Assembly: GCA_963575745.1 (NCBI GenBank)
Contig: CAUYUJ010004347.1
Coordinates: 377,347 to 441,346, forward strand
DNA length: 64,000 bases
Source of the DNA: Prorocentrum cordatum
Lineage: Eukaryota > Sar > Dinophyceae > Prorocentrales > Prorocentraceae
Reading direction: 5' to 3'
Of the stretch, positions 9,571 through 19,542 are shown one piece after another. The translations under genes were made by a program, and so were the position numbers. Each line of letters opens with the position of its first letter. The first letter of the stretch is position 1. The notes under the pieces are model-generated. The model had not been told where the DNA came from. It was given only the letters and a program-made list of their open reading frames with translations, and ran no database searches.

Positions 9571-9699
9571 ATCTCCACTCCTTCTCATCCCCCCCCTTGG
9601 CACGCCGCTGCGCACGCCCCGCGGCGAGGCGCGCCTGCCGCGCGGAGGGGCGCGCGCGGGGGAAAGAGATGGGGGAAGGGGGGGGGAGATGTCGGAAAG

Positions 9700-10022
9700 T
9701 TGTAAGTCCCGCATAAGTGTCACTAAGCGCTCCTAAGCTACTTAATGCTAAGTAGCCTAAGTTACTTAGCTGCACATACTAAGTAACTTAACTCGGTGCT
9801 CAGATGCTGACACATACTTATAAGTTCCCCGAGTATACTTACAACGCACAGCAAATACTTACAACACTTGCGAAATTATTAGATCACTTGCGAAAGATAT
9901 GCCCGAACACGAGTAATTTCAGCCCAGCCACAAACACCTCCCAACTAGGCTAAGAAGCTCCAGCCTTTCAGCGGGCCAAACAACAAATTGCGTTAGTGGC
10001 CCCTTACCCACTAACACGCAGG
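9700..10022. other. AT-rich non-coding patch with two adjacent hairpins
   Basis: A local switch to AT-rich, CT-poor DNA with no gene. GCTACTTA (9737-9744) pairs with TAAGTAGC (9749-9756), and TAAGTTACTTAG (9758-9769) pairs perfectly with CTAAGTAACTTA (9779-9790). The remainder contains ACTTACAA/CTTATAAG-like words but no clear longer repeat. Confidence 0.8.
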
Positions 10023-10610
10023 GCGTTCTTTGTGGGCGGCTGACGATGGGTTACCACCGCCAGCCCGGACGCAAGGGTTTCCCCCTGCGCCCGATTCGGC
10101 TGACAATGGGTTACCACCGCCAGCCCGGAGACAAGGGGTTACCCCTGCCCCCGGTTCGGCCGAGGATGGGTTACCACCGCCAGCCCGGACGCAAGGGTTC
10201 CCCCCTGCCCCCAATTCGGCTGACGATGGGTTACCACCGCCAGCCCGGAGACAAGGGGTTACCCCTGCCCCCGATTCGGCCGAGGATGGGTTACCACCCC
10301 CGGCCCGGACGCAAGGGTTCCCAGCCCAGAGACAAGGGGTTACCCCTGCCCCCGATTTGGCCGAGGATGGGTTACCACCCCCGGCCCGGACGCAAGGGTT
10401 CACCCCTGCGCCCGATTCGGCCGCCGATGGGTTACCACCGGCGGCCCGGAGACAAGGGGTTACCCCTGCCCCCGATTCGGCCAAGGATGGGTTACCACCC
10501 CCGGCCCGGACGCAAGGGTTTCCCCTTGCGCCCGGCCGCCGCTTCGGCCGAGGATGGTTACCACCCCTGGCCCGGACGCAAGGGTTTCCCCCTGCGCCCG
10601 GCCGCCGTCG
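10023..10610. repeat. 60-bp tandem array of two alternating unit types
   Basis: About nine and a half units of 60 bp share GATGGGTTACCACC and CAGCCCGGA or CGGCCCGGA. Type A continues CGCAAGGGTT and type B continues GACAAGGGGTTACCCCT. They alternate A-B-A-B through most of the array, giving a 120-bp higher-order period. One unit junction near 10317 is shortened. Open frames through it (Pro/Gly repeats) follow from the 60-bp period and are not evidence of a gene. Confidence 0.92.
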
Positions 10611-10639
10611 TCCTCCTCAATTCCTGTTCCTCGTCCACG

Positions 10640-10682
10640 TCCTCCTCCTCCTCCTCCTCCTCCTCCTCCTCCTCCTCCTCCT
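10640..10682. repeat. (TCC)n microsatellite
   Basis: Pure CTC triplets immediately after the 60-bp array and before the 161-bp array. Confidence 0.95.
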
Positions 10683-10739
10683 GCGCCTCAGCTCCAGCTC
10701 GCATGCTTCGAGCTGGCTCAGCGCGGGGACTCCCGCGGG

Positions 10740-11315
10740 GACAGTCCGGCGGGCTCCCGCCTGTGACTTCCTCGCGAGTCACTCACAGACGAGGCCCCCG
10801 CCTGATACATCCTCCTTATTCAAGCCCTCCGGAGGCCAAAAGTGACGACAGTAACACGTTTCGGATGACCCGCCTCGGATTAACAACATGAAGTGCGGGC
10901 CCCATAGGGAGAGGCTTCCCGTCTGAGACTTCGTCGCAATTCACTCACAGACGAGGCTCCCGCTTGAATTTTCCACCATATTCACGCCACAGGGGCCCAA
11001 AAGTGACGACAGTAACACGTTTCGGATGACCCGCCTCGGGTTAAAAACATGAGGTGCGGGCCCCATAGGGAGAGGCTTCCCGCCTGAGACTTCGTCGCAA
11101 TTCACTCACAGACGAGGCTCCCGCTTGATACTTCCTGCAGATTCTCGCCACAGGGGCCCAAAACTGACGACAGTTACACGTTTCGAATGACCCGCCTCGG
11201 ATTAAAAACATGAGGTGCGGGCCCCATAGGAAGGGGCTCCCGCCTGAGACTTCGTCGCAAATCACTCACAGACGAGGCTCCCGCATGATACTACCTCCAT
11301 ATTCAAGCCAGGGAG
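10740..11315. repeat. 161-bp tandem array, about 3.5 units
   Basis: The word GGGCCCCATAGG recurs at 10897, 11058 and 11219, exactly 161 bp apart each time. Each unit also holds ACTCACAGACGAGG, GTGACGACAGTAACACGTTT (or a close variant) and ATGACCCGCCTCGG. A diverged partial unit begins near 10740. No gene is supported. Confidence 0.92.
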
Positions 11316-11345
11316 TGAGTGATGACGAAATGATGAGTGAGTGAT

Positions 11346-11348
<3 letters not shown>

Positions 11349-11429
<81 letters not shown>

Positions 11430-11621
11430 GTGTGTGATGAATGAGTGATGATGTGCTGATGATGATCATGATGGTGGTCGAGGGATTTTGATGGAGATGG
11501 TGACGATGATGTTGAGAGTGGCGGCGGTCCTACCGTCGGAGGTCCACTGCCTCCGAAGCCTACTGAGGATGAGTGAGTAATTGAGTGAGTGAGTGGGTGA
11601 TCGAGTGGTGATGATGGTGAC

Positions 11622-11679
<58 letters not shown>

Positions 11680-11835
11680 TCAGTAATGATGAAGGGTTAT
11701 GATGATGAGTAGTGATGACGGTGATGGTGGTTGATGGTGATGATGATGGTAATGATGATGAGTGTGTGTGTGAGATGACGATGATGGTGGTTGATGGTGA
11801 TGATGATGGTGATGATGGTGAGTGTGTGTGAGAGA
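11349..11835. repeat. (GAT)n microsatellites and degenerate GATGGT tract
   Basis: Long (GAT)n runs at about 11349-11428 and 11621-11679. Then GATGGTGATGATGATGGT-type repeats to 11820 end in TGTGTGAGAGAG. A diverged non-repeat patch lies at about 11465-11570. Confidence 0.93.
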
Positions 11836-11935
11836 GAGAGAGGAAAGGGGGGGTGTGAGATCCTGCGCGGCGTGTGCAGAGAAAACAAGAACCCCACTTT
11901 GGACGTGGGGAAAAAATCAAAAAATAGTATGGGGA

Positions 11936-12418
11936 CGAATTGTTGACTACTTGGGGGTATTTTTGGATATTGTTTGGAGTATGTTTGCTTTATCGTCCAA
12001 AATCCGCCTGTAGGGGGACAGGCCCGACCTAAGACCAGTCTTCAGATCGAAGTTGGCTCGAGGCCGAGGCTCGGCAAGGCTCGGCGAGGCCGAGGCTCGC
12101 GAGGCTCGGCGAGGCCATCAAAAAAAGCTTCGGGCCGAGGAGCCCCTCTGTGGGGCTCCGCGAGGCCTGGCGAGGCCGAGGACCCCCTTCGCGGCCGAGG
12201 CTCGGCGAGGCCATACATGCTCTCCGGTGGGTACTTGGCGTGCCTCGCGGTAGCACTATGTCGGGCACGTCCTCCTACAGGAGGAATGTTCACAACTAGT
12301 CCAAACAACTAGTCGGGGCACGATTTGTTGACTATTTGGGATCATTTTGGTGTATATTGTGACTATCTTTAATCGTTGGTCCAAAATCCGCCTGTAGGGG
12401 GACATGCCCGACCTAATG
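11936..12418. repeat. Duplicated dispersed element with CCTGTAGGGGGACA motif
   Basis: Two related copies of about 100 bp lie at 11936-12035 and 12317-12418. Both begin near TTGTTGACTA and end with GTCCAAAATCCGCCTGTAGG followed by GGACAKGCCCGACCTAA. An inverted partial copy of the end (GTCGGGCACGTCC then TCCTACAGG) lies near 12260. Between the copies is a tract of GGCTCGGCGAGGC-type repeats (12050-12215). A related inverted pair occurs at about 60382-60455. Confidence 0.8.
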
Positions 12419-13975
12419 GTAGCACGATAGTTGTGCCACCGTGCTTGTACACATCCTGGTCGTCATTCTCCTCCGCGTGCCGTACCTGCTGTGTTCTGCT
12501 GCCCCTCGTCCTGTCGCCTCCTCGTCTGGAACCTCCACATCCTCCTCGTCACCATGCTCGGCCACCATTACCGATGATCCTCCAGTCTCTCCCCTCGTTC
12601 CTTCTCATGATCCTTCTCAGGTTGCTTCTGATCCTCTTCCGTCACCTCGTTGATCTCGTCCTCCTTGTTATCGCTTCCGCGCTCGGTCTCAATCGCGTTC
12701 TCGCCCAGGGGGGCTTATCCGATGGGGGTCCTTTCCAAGTGTGGGTACACGGCAGGTATTATAAGGTATGATCCCACTGTCAGTCTCAATTTCCCTCCAG
12801 CCAAGGGTAGGGGGTGCCTCGGAAAAAGTTGTGATCGGCCATTCGATGCCAGAAATAACACACTGCATGTGCTGCATCCGCGTCAGAGTCAGGCCCTTAA
12901 ACGCAGGTAAGGTCCGTTCCATCCTTGCCTTCCTCATCCCAGACCTTCTCATTTTCTTCCTTGACATGTGTCCTCTTCCGCTTTTCCTTCCTCGCCCCCC
13001 TCGCCCTCCTCATCGTCATAATCATTGTCATTCCCTCCTCCCCTTTCCCATCCTACTCGTACGCCTCATCATCCTCCTCATCGACAGACAGACAATACAG
13101 ACCTGCATAGACGGGACAGGTGAGATGATGGCGATCACATTTCGCCTTGGGGGCAGCTGAAAAGACAGCCGACTGGCCCGCAGACGGCGATTATGCAGCT
13201 GGTTGTCTAGCCTCCGTTCTGCTTTTGGATTCGTTCTGCATTCTAAGCTGGATTTGTCTGTAGATATGTACCTGGATAGCTGTGTAGCTGGACGTATTCT
13301 GCACGCAGCCCACCGCTCCCCCCGACCCACAACCACAAGCGCAGGACGAGAGACTTTCCTCTTGAGTTTTGAGACGCCAGCGGCGACAAGCAGTTGGCCA
13401 GAGAGCGCTTGCACCGCCAAACACGGCGTCTGGACAAGCTGCATGCAGAAGTTGGTCGGCGAGGAGAGATGTGTTGATATTGTGTGCAACCCATGTGCCA
13501 TCAGGGTTGCTGGGGTCCGTCAGGCAATGCGCGACCTGTCTGCGGCAGCGTGCATACACGTCCTCCACCCCCGTGATCTATTAACAGCGGCGGACCTGGG
13601 TCCAGCGACACCGATTTCTTTCTGTCCCCTGATTTAATCTAATAGTACGGACTTCAAGCATGCTATACATGAGATCCGTGTGAAACACGGGGCGGAAGTC
13701 ATGTCCAAAAGAACTGACTTTGGATCCGCGCGGACGGAAAGCTGATCCGTTGCAACACACATCCAAACCGAAATCGGATCCACACCTTTGATTTGAATTC
13801 CCCAGGCTCCTATCATGCGCGCCGCCGTAAGGGTTAAAACGATCACGTCCTGGCCCAGGAGGCAACGCACAGCTTCGTTCTGGGTGTGTAGTTAGCGACA
13901 GCCGGCCCCAAGGTCCGAGGTGATTCGAAGTGGTGATCTAGCAAGAGCTGGGGAACAGGGATGTATGGAGGAAGG
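12419..13975. other. Non-coding stretch, CT-rich then mixed
   Basis: 12430-13080 is largely CTCC/TCGTCC low complexity. 13080-13975 is mixed-sequence DNA in which I find no domain, splice-bounded exon or RNA motif. The open frames here are short and lack family resemblance. Confidence 0.6.
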
Positions 13976-14151
13976 TTGATGGGCAAACTTCCCGCCACCA
14001 CTACCGTATTTAGGACGAGGGACATGGTAGAGTGAGGAGGTCCTCTCCTCCTCCTCCTCCTCCTCCTCCTCCTCCTCCTCCTCCTCCTCCTCCTCCTCCT
14101 CCTCCTCCCTCTCCTACCTATGGTAGTAGTGGTTGAAAATGGGGCCATCAA
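13976..14151. mobile_element. MITE-like element, TTGATGGGC ends, (TCC)n core (copy 1)
   Basis: The left end TTGATGGGC plus CCACCACTACC and the right end GGTAGTAGTGG plus GGCCATCAA are imperfect inverted repeats around a (TCC)n core at 14041-14105. AGG directly precedes the left end and directly follows the right end, which fits a 3-bp target duplication. A better-preserved copy is at 35261-35472. No coding capacity. Confidence 0.75.
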
Positions 14152-14317
14152 AGGTGGGGACGGCTCGCTAGAGCTTGGGCTGCCTGGTCGCCGCGGCCGG
14201 GGCTCGATGCCTCAGCTGTCCTGCGCTCGCCGCGGTGCACCCCACGCCGCTCTGGAGAGGCGCCGCGGCGCGGCGGCGCGACAGCCAGCCGCGCGAAGCA
14301 CTGCGCCGTGCCCCAGG

Positions 14318-14475
14318 ATTGCTTTCAGCATGGTGGACCTGTCTGCCACCACCACCACAAGCTGGAGGGGGGAAGGAGGTGGATGATGATGAGGAGGAGG
14401 AGGAGGAAGGAAAGGAGAAGGAGGAGGACCGCCTCCTCCTCCTACTTATGGCGATGACGTTGGAAAGCAAGCCCA
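14318..14475. mobile_element. MITE-like element, degenerate (copy 2)
   Basis: ATGGTGGACCTG, then CCACCACCACCACAAGCTGG, mirrors TTATGGCGATGACGTTGG followed by AAGCAAGCCCA on the right. The core is GGA/TCC-rich. The ends are more diverged than in copy 1 and no target duplication is clear. It lies only about 170 bp from copy 1. Confidence 0.55.
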
Positions 14476-15880
14476 CTCACCATTCAGCAGCTGGCACGCG
14501 ATGTTTGACGAGAACCTCTGCGCTTCGGGCTTCGAGGCTGGTTCAACAAAAAAGGAGCGCTTCTGCCCCAGAGGGCTGCGGCCACGAAGTTGCGAAGCTC
14601 AAAGCGGTGCTTGACATGCGCAGCCGAGGCAGGGCAAAAGCGGACAGATTGTGCCCCCGTCCACCTCGCGAGGCCAGCGGACGGCGACTTGGAAGCGCCA
14701 CCGCCGCCGCTCCGTGCCGCCGTCCGAGCCTGTTCTCAGGATATCATGGGCGTTGGTGGCGCGGCGCCAGGCCTTCGCATACCCTGGGATGAGATTTGGA
14801 GGCGGCCAGAACAACCTCATGCCTATGAAAAGCAGAGGCGTGGCTCTTCCGGGCAGGGCACCGTGCATCGAAGAAGCACTATAACGTTATACATATAACT
14901 TGTCGAAGCTCCGCGCGGATTTCTTAGATCGGGGCTGGGCCTCACCCGCGGCGCCTTGGGCGCAGCTCCTGGCGCAGTTCTGCACGCACGGGAGGGGGGT
15001 TCAGCCTAAGGACCTTACTAGTGGGATGCTGTTCTTCGGGCACCGCCGCGCGCGATGTCGGGAACGCCTGAGCGAGGCAGCCAAGCGCCAGGGCGCGGTG
15101 CTGCTTTACAGCACCATTGTTGTTGCGCTCGGGGGGCAGACAGCTCCGCGGATGTCGAACGAGCGCGACCACCACTTGGCCGTCGCCACCACCCAGACAT
15201 GCTCTTCAGACGCCCAGTGAACGGACTGGACCCCCATGTATTGGTTTTGTGAAGCGATCTGGAACCCCTGTCACGCATGGACATGATCACGGAGGATCGC
15301 CCTAAGCCGTTCCGCGACAGCCAGCGCGCGCTCAGTCCAAATCGGGGCGATGACAGTTCTGGTGACCTGCAGTTTTAGTTCGGCCATCCCTTTGGCCGCG
15401 TCATACACGGGGGGGGAGCACGAGACAAATCATTCAAGCGAGGTTGCGCTAGCTGCTAGCCCCGTACAGCACGCTCACCACTGACCATTCTCGCCGCGAC
15501 AGGCAACGAATACCATTCCAACGCTTGTGCGTCCTTGTGCCCTGTCGCGATGCGCGTCGTTGTGCTGTCATGCCATGTCTATCACAAGGCCAACGCTGCT
15601 GTGGCCCGTAGGGACCCCCTCTTGGCAATCGCAGCGATCGTTGCAGTTTGTAAAGCAACCGATCGCGAGTTCAGCTGGAGGGGCTTGTCACCACCACGTA
15701 CGGTCGTTCTTATGGGCTGGCGGGGCGTAGCGGGACCCCGCCTTTGTATTTTCAGATTGGCACGGGCAGAAAGAGGATGCTGATGAAAATGGAGATGCCA
15801 TCGAGGATGCTTGGCCCTCGTCGTAAGAAGATTTGACTCAGGGCTAGGGGGCCCCTTTTCGGTAATCAGGGAGCAACATG
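14476..15880. other. Non-coding stretch with a partial second-family inverted-repeat end
   Basis: At about 14895-14930 a CTCCGCGCGGATTTCTTAGA segment matches the end of the inverted-repeat element at 60560-60758. The remainder is ordinary mixed sequence. I find no convincing coding region, although several short frames are open. Confidence 0.55.
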
Positions 15881-15889
15881 TCAGAACGC

Positions 15890-17395
15890 CTATAGTACGG
15901 CGTTTTGTTTTAAAACACGGATGTGTTTGTACTGCTTCTTTCGCAATGGTGGTTGTAGTAAGAGTTCCCTGAGTAACGGCCCTTGTGCTAAGCGGTCATT
16001 GGCAATGGTCCTTTGTGTAAGTGGCCTTTCTGTAAGCATGCCTGTGGTATGGATCCCTTGTCAAACATGCCTTGGGCACGCAGTCCTTAGGCTGCGCTTC
16101 GGAAAGGTTTCTTCGTAAGGACGCCTCTAGCATGGGATCCGCATTAAGCACGTCTTTAATGGGGGGATCCAAGTAAGGCCTTTGAGTAAGGAGCTTCTGT
16201 GCAGGATGCTTGTATGAGCAAGTCCTTTTGTAAGGGCTTGTTTAGTATGGAAATCTGAGTATCGTTGAGTGTAGTATGGGCCCGCCTCTGGAAACAAAAA
16301 GGGCCCCTGTATCATTCAGTCCATAGTATGGGCCCCTTCAGTGAGGAGTCCTTTGCCCGGTTATCAGGGATAACGAATTGTTGCCGATGGTGTTTTTTGC
16401 GTATGGATATCTCTGCAATAGTGTTGTTGGTGTATGGGGTTTTGCGTAACGGGGTATGTTAGTAAGAACTCATTGGCATACTTTCCTTAAACACCAGAGG
16501 CTCTGTCAGTATGGTTATTTCGTGCTGGTATCTTGCGTGTGGGACTTTCCAGAAGGATGCATATGGCGTGGCATCTTGAGTAGGGGTTTCTTTAGTAAGA
16601 AGCCTTTCGTAAGTACCCAGTCAGTGCGGACTCCATCGTACGGGTGTTTTAGTGCGACATCCCAAGCACGGATTTTTGCAGGAAGGGTTCCTCAATAAGG
16701 GGTCGTGTTGCAATGGTTTCTCAGAAAAGGGTGTCTTCAGTAACAGATACCCTGTTTAAGCGTGTCCTTGCACCCTTTTTGTAAGGAGCCCGTGTGAAAA
16801 CAGAGTTGTTGTCAGTCATGGGTCTTCCGAGAATCTGGTTCTAGCAAGGGGGCCCTAGCAAAGACCTTTTAACATGAATGATTATTTTTCGCGAGGATGC
16901 TTGTATCACGGATGTCTTAGCAAGGATGCGTTTAGTATTGGTTATTTTCTACTACTGGTTATTTTGGACAAGGATTTTTAGAGCACATATTTATTGTAAG
17001 GGATCGTTGGTGGTAGGTATTTCAGTCGGGCCTCCTTACTACTGTTCCCCCTCGCTGTATAATCCTTAGTAAGGCTGCTTTTACAGAGGGATCCTTGGTA
17101 TGACACCCTTTTCAGTGAGGGTTCCTAAACGCGCGCTCAAGTCGTAATGGGTTGTTCAGTAAGGGGTCCCGAGACTTGCAGGGGATCTCAATCAGGATGC
17201 GCGTGTGCGTTTGCGACGCGTTCCTTAGTCAGGATACGTTGGGCAAGAGTTCCTTGGTCAGAACACACTGCAGCACGCATCCCTCACTAAGGATGCATCC
17301 GAAATGAATTCCATCAGTAAAAGGTTTCTTCAGTTAAGGTGCCTTAGTCATGTTTCAATAGTACGGGGCCCTTTTGTAAGGATATTATTATGCCA
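15890..17395. repeat. Decayed minisatellite, period about 14-15 bp
   Basis: The whole stretch can be cut into units resembling RTYCTTNAGTAAGG, for example TTCCTTAGTCAGG, ATCCTTAGTAAGG, GGCCCTTTTGTAAGG and ATGTCTTAGCAAGG. Units are heavily mutated, and unit length drifts between about 13 and 17 with some double-length pieces. The sequence is less GC-rich than its surroundings. No gene is present. Confidence 0.8.
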
Positions 17396-18395
17396 GCGAT
17401 GCGCGTTCTAAGTACATTGTTTCTGGTATTCGGACTTTCTTCTGATATGTGGGAATGTCGCGGTAGGCCTACAGGAGTGCAGGACGGTCGGAGTTTGTTC
17501 CAAAGAGGGGGAGGGCGGAGGGAGGGCGCAGGCGAAACACAGCCCAGGAGGACCAGGAGGGGACAGACGGGAGACAGACCCTACGGGAGACAGACCCTCT
17601 TCGGCTGCGCGTGCACTGGCTGGCGCGTTTGGATCCCGAGGCGGGGATTCGTACATAACCACCGCATGGAGGATAGATTTTCGGAGACGTCGGCAGGCGG
17701 TGGATGTGGATATATTTGGGCTCCCAGGGGCAAACATATATCCATGTCCACCGCCCGCTGGGTCCTAAGGACATCGGTTCCCAGGCTGTGGATACCCGCC
17801 TCGCACGGATTGCGTTGACTTGGCCTCCCCCGCGGGCTCCGAAAGCTGCGCACCAGAGTCCAGTCTTGCCGAGGTCCACTCCTTTCGCGTCGCCATCCCC
17901 CCCACCTCTCGGGTGCTGCTAGGCAGAGCTCCGAGCAAGCCAGAATCCCCTCCAGACCAGGGTTATCCCAGATGATTCGGGCGTCCACCGACCAACCCAC
18001 TCCCGAATCACTCACGAATCTTCGGGGCTGGGGGCGATCAGGGGTAACTTCTGGTTCGTGCGCCAGGGGCGCAAATCGGAGTTACCCCAGGCAGGAGCTA
18101 TCCCGGATAATTCGGGGGGCGTCCTTGGCCCAAGGTGTCCCCAGGTTTCCCGGGTAGGCCCAGATGGTTTCCAGAGCACCACTTCACGAGGCCCAGAGGG
18201 TCCCAGGGGTTCCAAAATGGCGCGGCAAGCTGGTGACCCTTGCTCTGTTTGGGCCAGTGGGAAATTCCAGACCCTCGCCGATTCCCCCCCCTCCCCTCTG
18301 CACGCCAATGCCTATGCCCCTGTACCCCCCTCTGGCCGAGGCGCAGGAGGGGGCGAAGAAGTTGATCCTGGAGCTGCGCCAGGCAGCGTGCCCCA
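17396..18395. other. Non-coding stretch with one long hairpin
   Basis: Mixed sequence with no supported gene. It includes a GGGAGACAGACCCT direct repeat near 17568-17600 and the hairpin at 17696-17755. The segment 18000-18200 contains several CAGG/CCCAGG words but no clear period. Confidence 0.55.
17696..17755. other. Long imperfect hairpin
   Basis: GGCGGTGGATGTGGATATAT at 17696-17715 pairs with ATATATCCATGTCCACCGCC at 17736-17755, with one two-base mismatch. Three further pairs follow across a short bulge. The loop is about 12 nt (GGCTCCCAGGGG). Confidence 0.8.
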
Positions 18396-19542
18396 ATGGG
18401 TAGCGGGAGGAGGAAAACGAGGACAGATACAGGAAGAAGGAGGAGGAGGAGGAGGAGGAGGAGGAGGAGGAGGAGGAGGTTCCTCGAGTTCCTCGAGGTT
18501 GGCGACGGCGCGGGGGCCCGAGACTCGCCCGGACGCCAACTCCGTCGCAATCGCACGGAGTGCGACGAACCGTTGCTCGAGCTCCGCATTGGCGAGCTGA
18601 CCGTGGACAGAGAACGCAACATGGAGGTCGACGCCGGCATCCCGGCCGACGAGTCCCGCCGCGCCGCTGCCTTGGCAGAGGCACGGGGTTCGGCGGCGCA
18701 AGATCCGCCTCCCCCTTCCGCTGCTGCTGGCGGCGCGGCGTCCTCGAGCGCCAGTGCCGCCCCCGCGCGGATGGCGGTCGATGCTGGCGTCGGGCAGTCA
18801 GCCGCCGGCAGCGCCGAGGCTATTTGCCCAACGTGCCACACCGCCTCCACGTGGTGCCGCTGCACGCGAGTTGCTGCCCCCGCCGGCGCCTCGAGCCAAC
18901 TGGGCCTGGGGCCCGCCGCCGCCGCCCCTGCTCGCCCACCCCCGCCGCCTGCTGCCGTGGCCAGTGGCCGGCCGGCCCGAGGCGCGGCCCCCGCCTTCGC
19001 CCAGGCGCGCGCCGCCGCGCGGGCTTCCACCGTGCCCGAACAACGTGGAAAGGCACCGCCGCAACCTCCCGACCCAAACGCCGCCCCACATGTGCCCTTC
19101 CGCAACGGGCACTGCTGGTGCCCTTGGTGCCCAGAGCGAGGCTTTCGCACGCCTGGCGATTTCGTGCGGCATCTCACGGCGACGCACACAGGCCAGGCCA
19201 TGGACGCCAACATGCGGGACATGGTGGTCGCCCTCCAGCGCAGCGTCTGCGCCGACTCCATTTGCGGTGGTCTCTGGCCATTGGACCAACGCACGTGCAC
19301 CCGCTGCTGACAACCAACGCCTTGCCGCCCCCCGTCGTCGGCGACATCATCACGGGCGCCGCGACTGCGGCGCACCGCGCGCAAGGCCGCGACGACGCCG
19401 CAGCTGCCCCAGATGCTGCGCAACCCGCCGACGACGACGCCGCCCTCGATGACGGCCCTGTGGTGAGCGCGCCCGTCCTGCCGCTCGACTTCACACGCCG
19501 CGTCCGCGCCCTGAGCCACTGCCGCTCCCGTCTCCTCTGTGC
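18396..19542 (+). pseudogene. R2-like LINE, 5' part with zinc fingers
   Basis: The open frame to 19310 has a (GGA)n-encoded Arg run, then from a possible start at 18621 (MEVDAGIPADESRRAA) an Ala/Pro-rich region. Two zinc-binding motifs follow: ICPTCHTASTWCRC (about 18820-18862) and a C2H2 finger CPWCPERGFRTPGDFVRHL followed by TATH (about 19118-19190). A C2H2 finger ahead of the reverse transcriptase is typical of R2-type elements, where it binds the DNA target. The frame stops at CTRC (19310), but the next frame continues with protein-like sequence (VVGDIITGAA, VLPLDFTRRVRAL) to 19535, so at least one frameshift is present. The hAT-like insertion follows directly. The reverse transcriptase half of the same element resumes at 21056. 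Confidence 0.7.

Noticed and set aside
10030-10845. A 271-codon Pro-rich open frame
   Set aside because: It exists because 60 is a multiple of three. Another frame on the same strand and one on the opposite strand are equally open, so tandem structure explains it.
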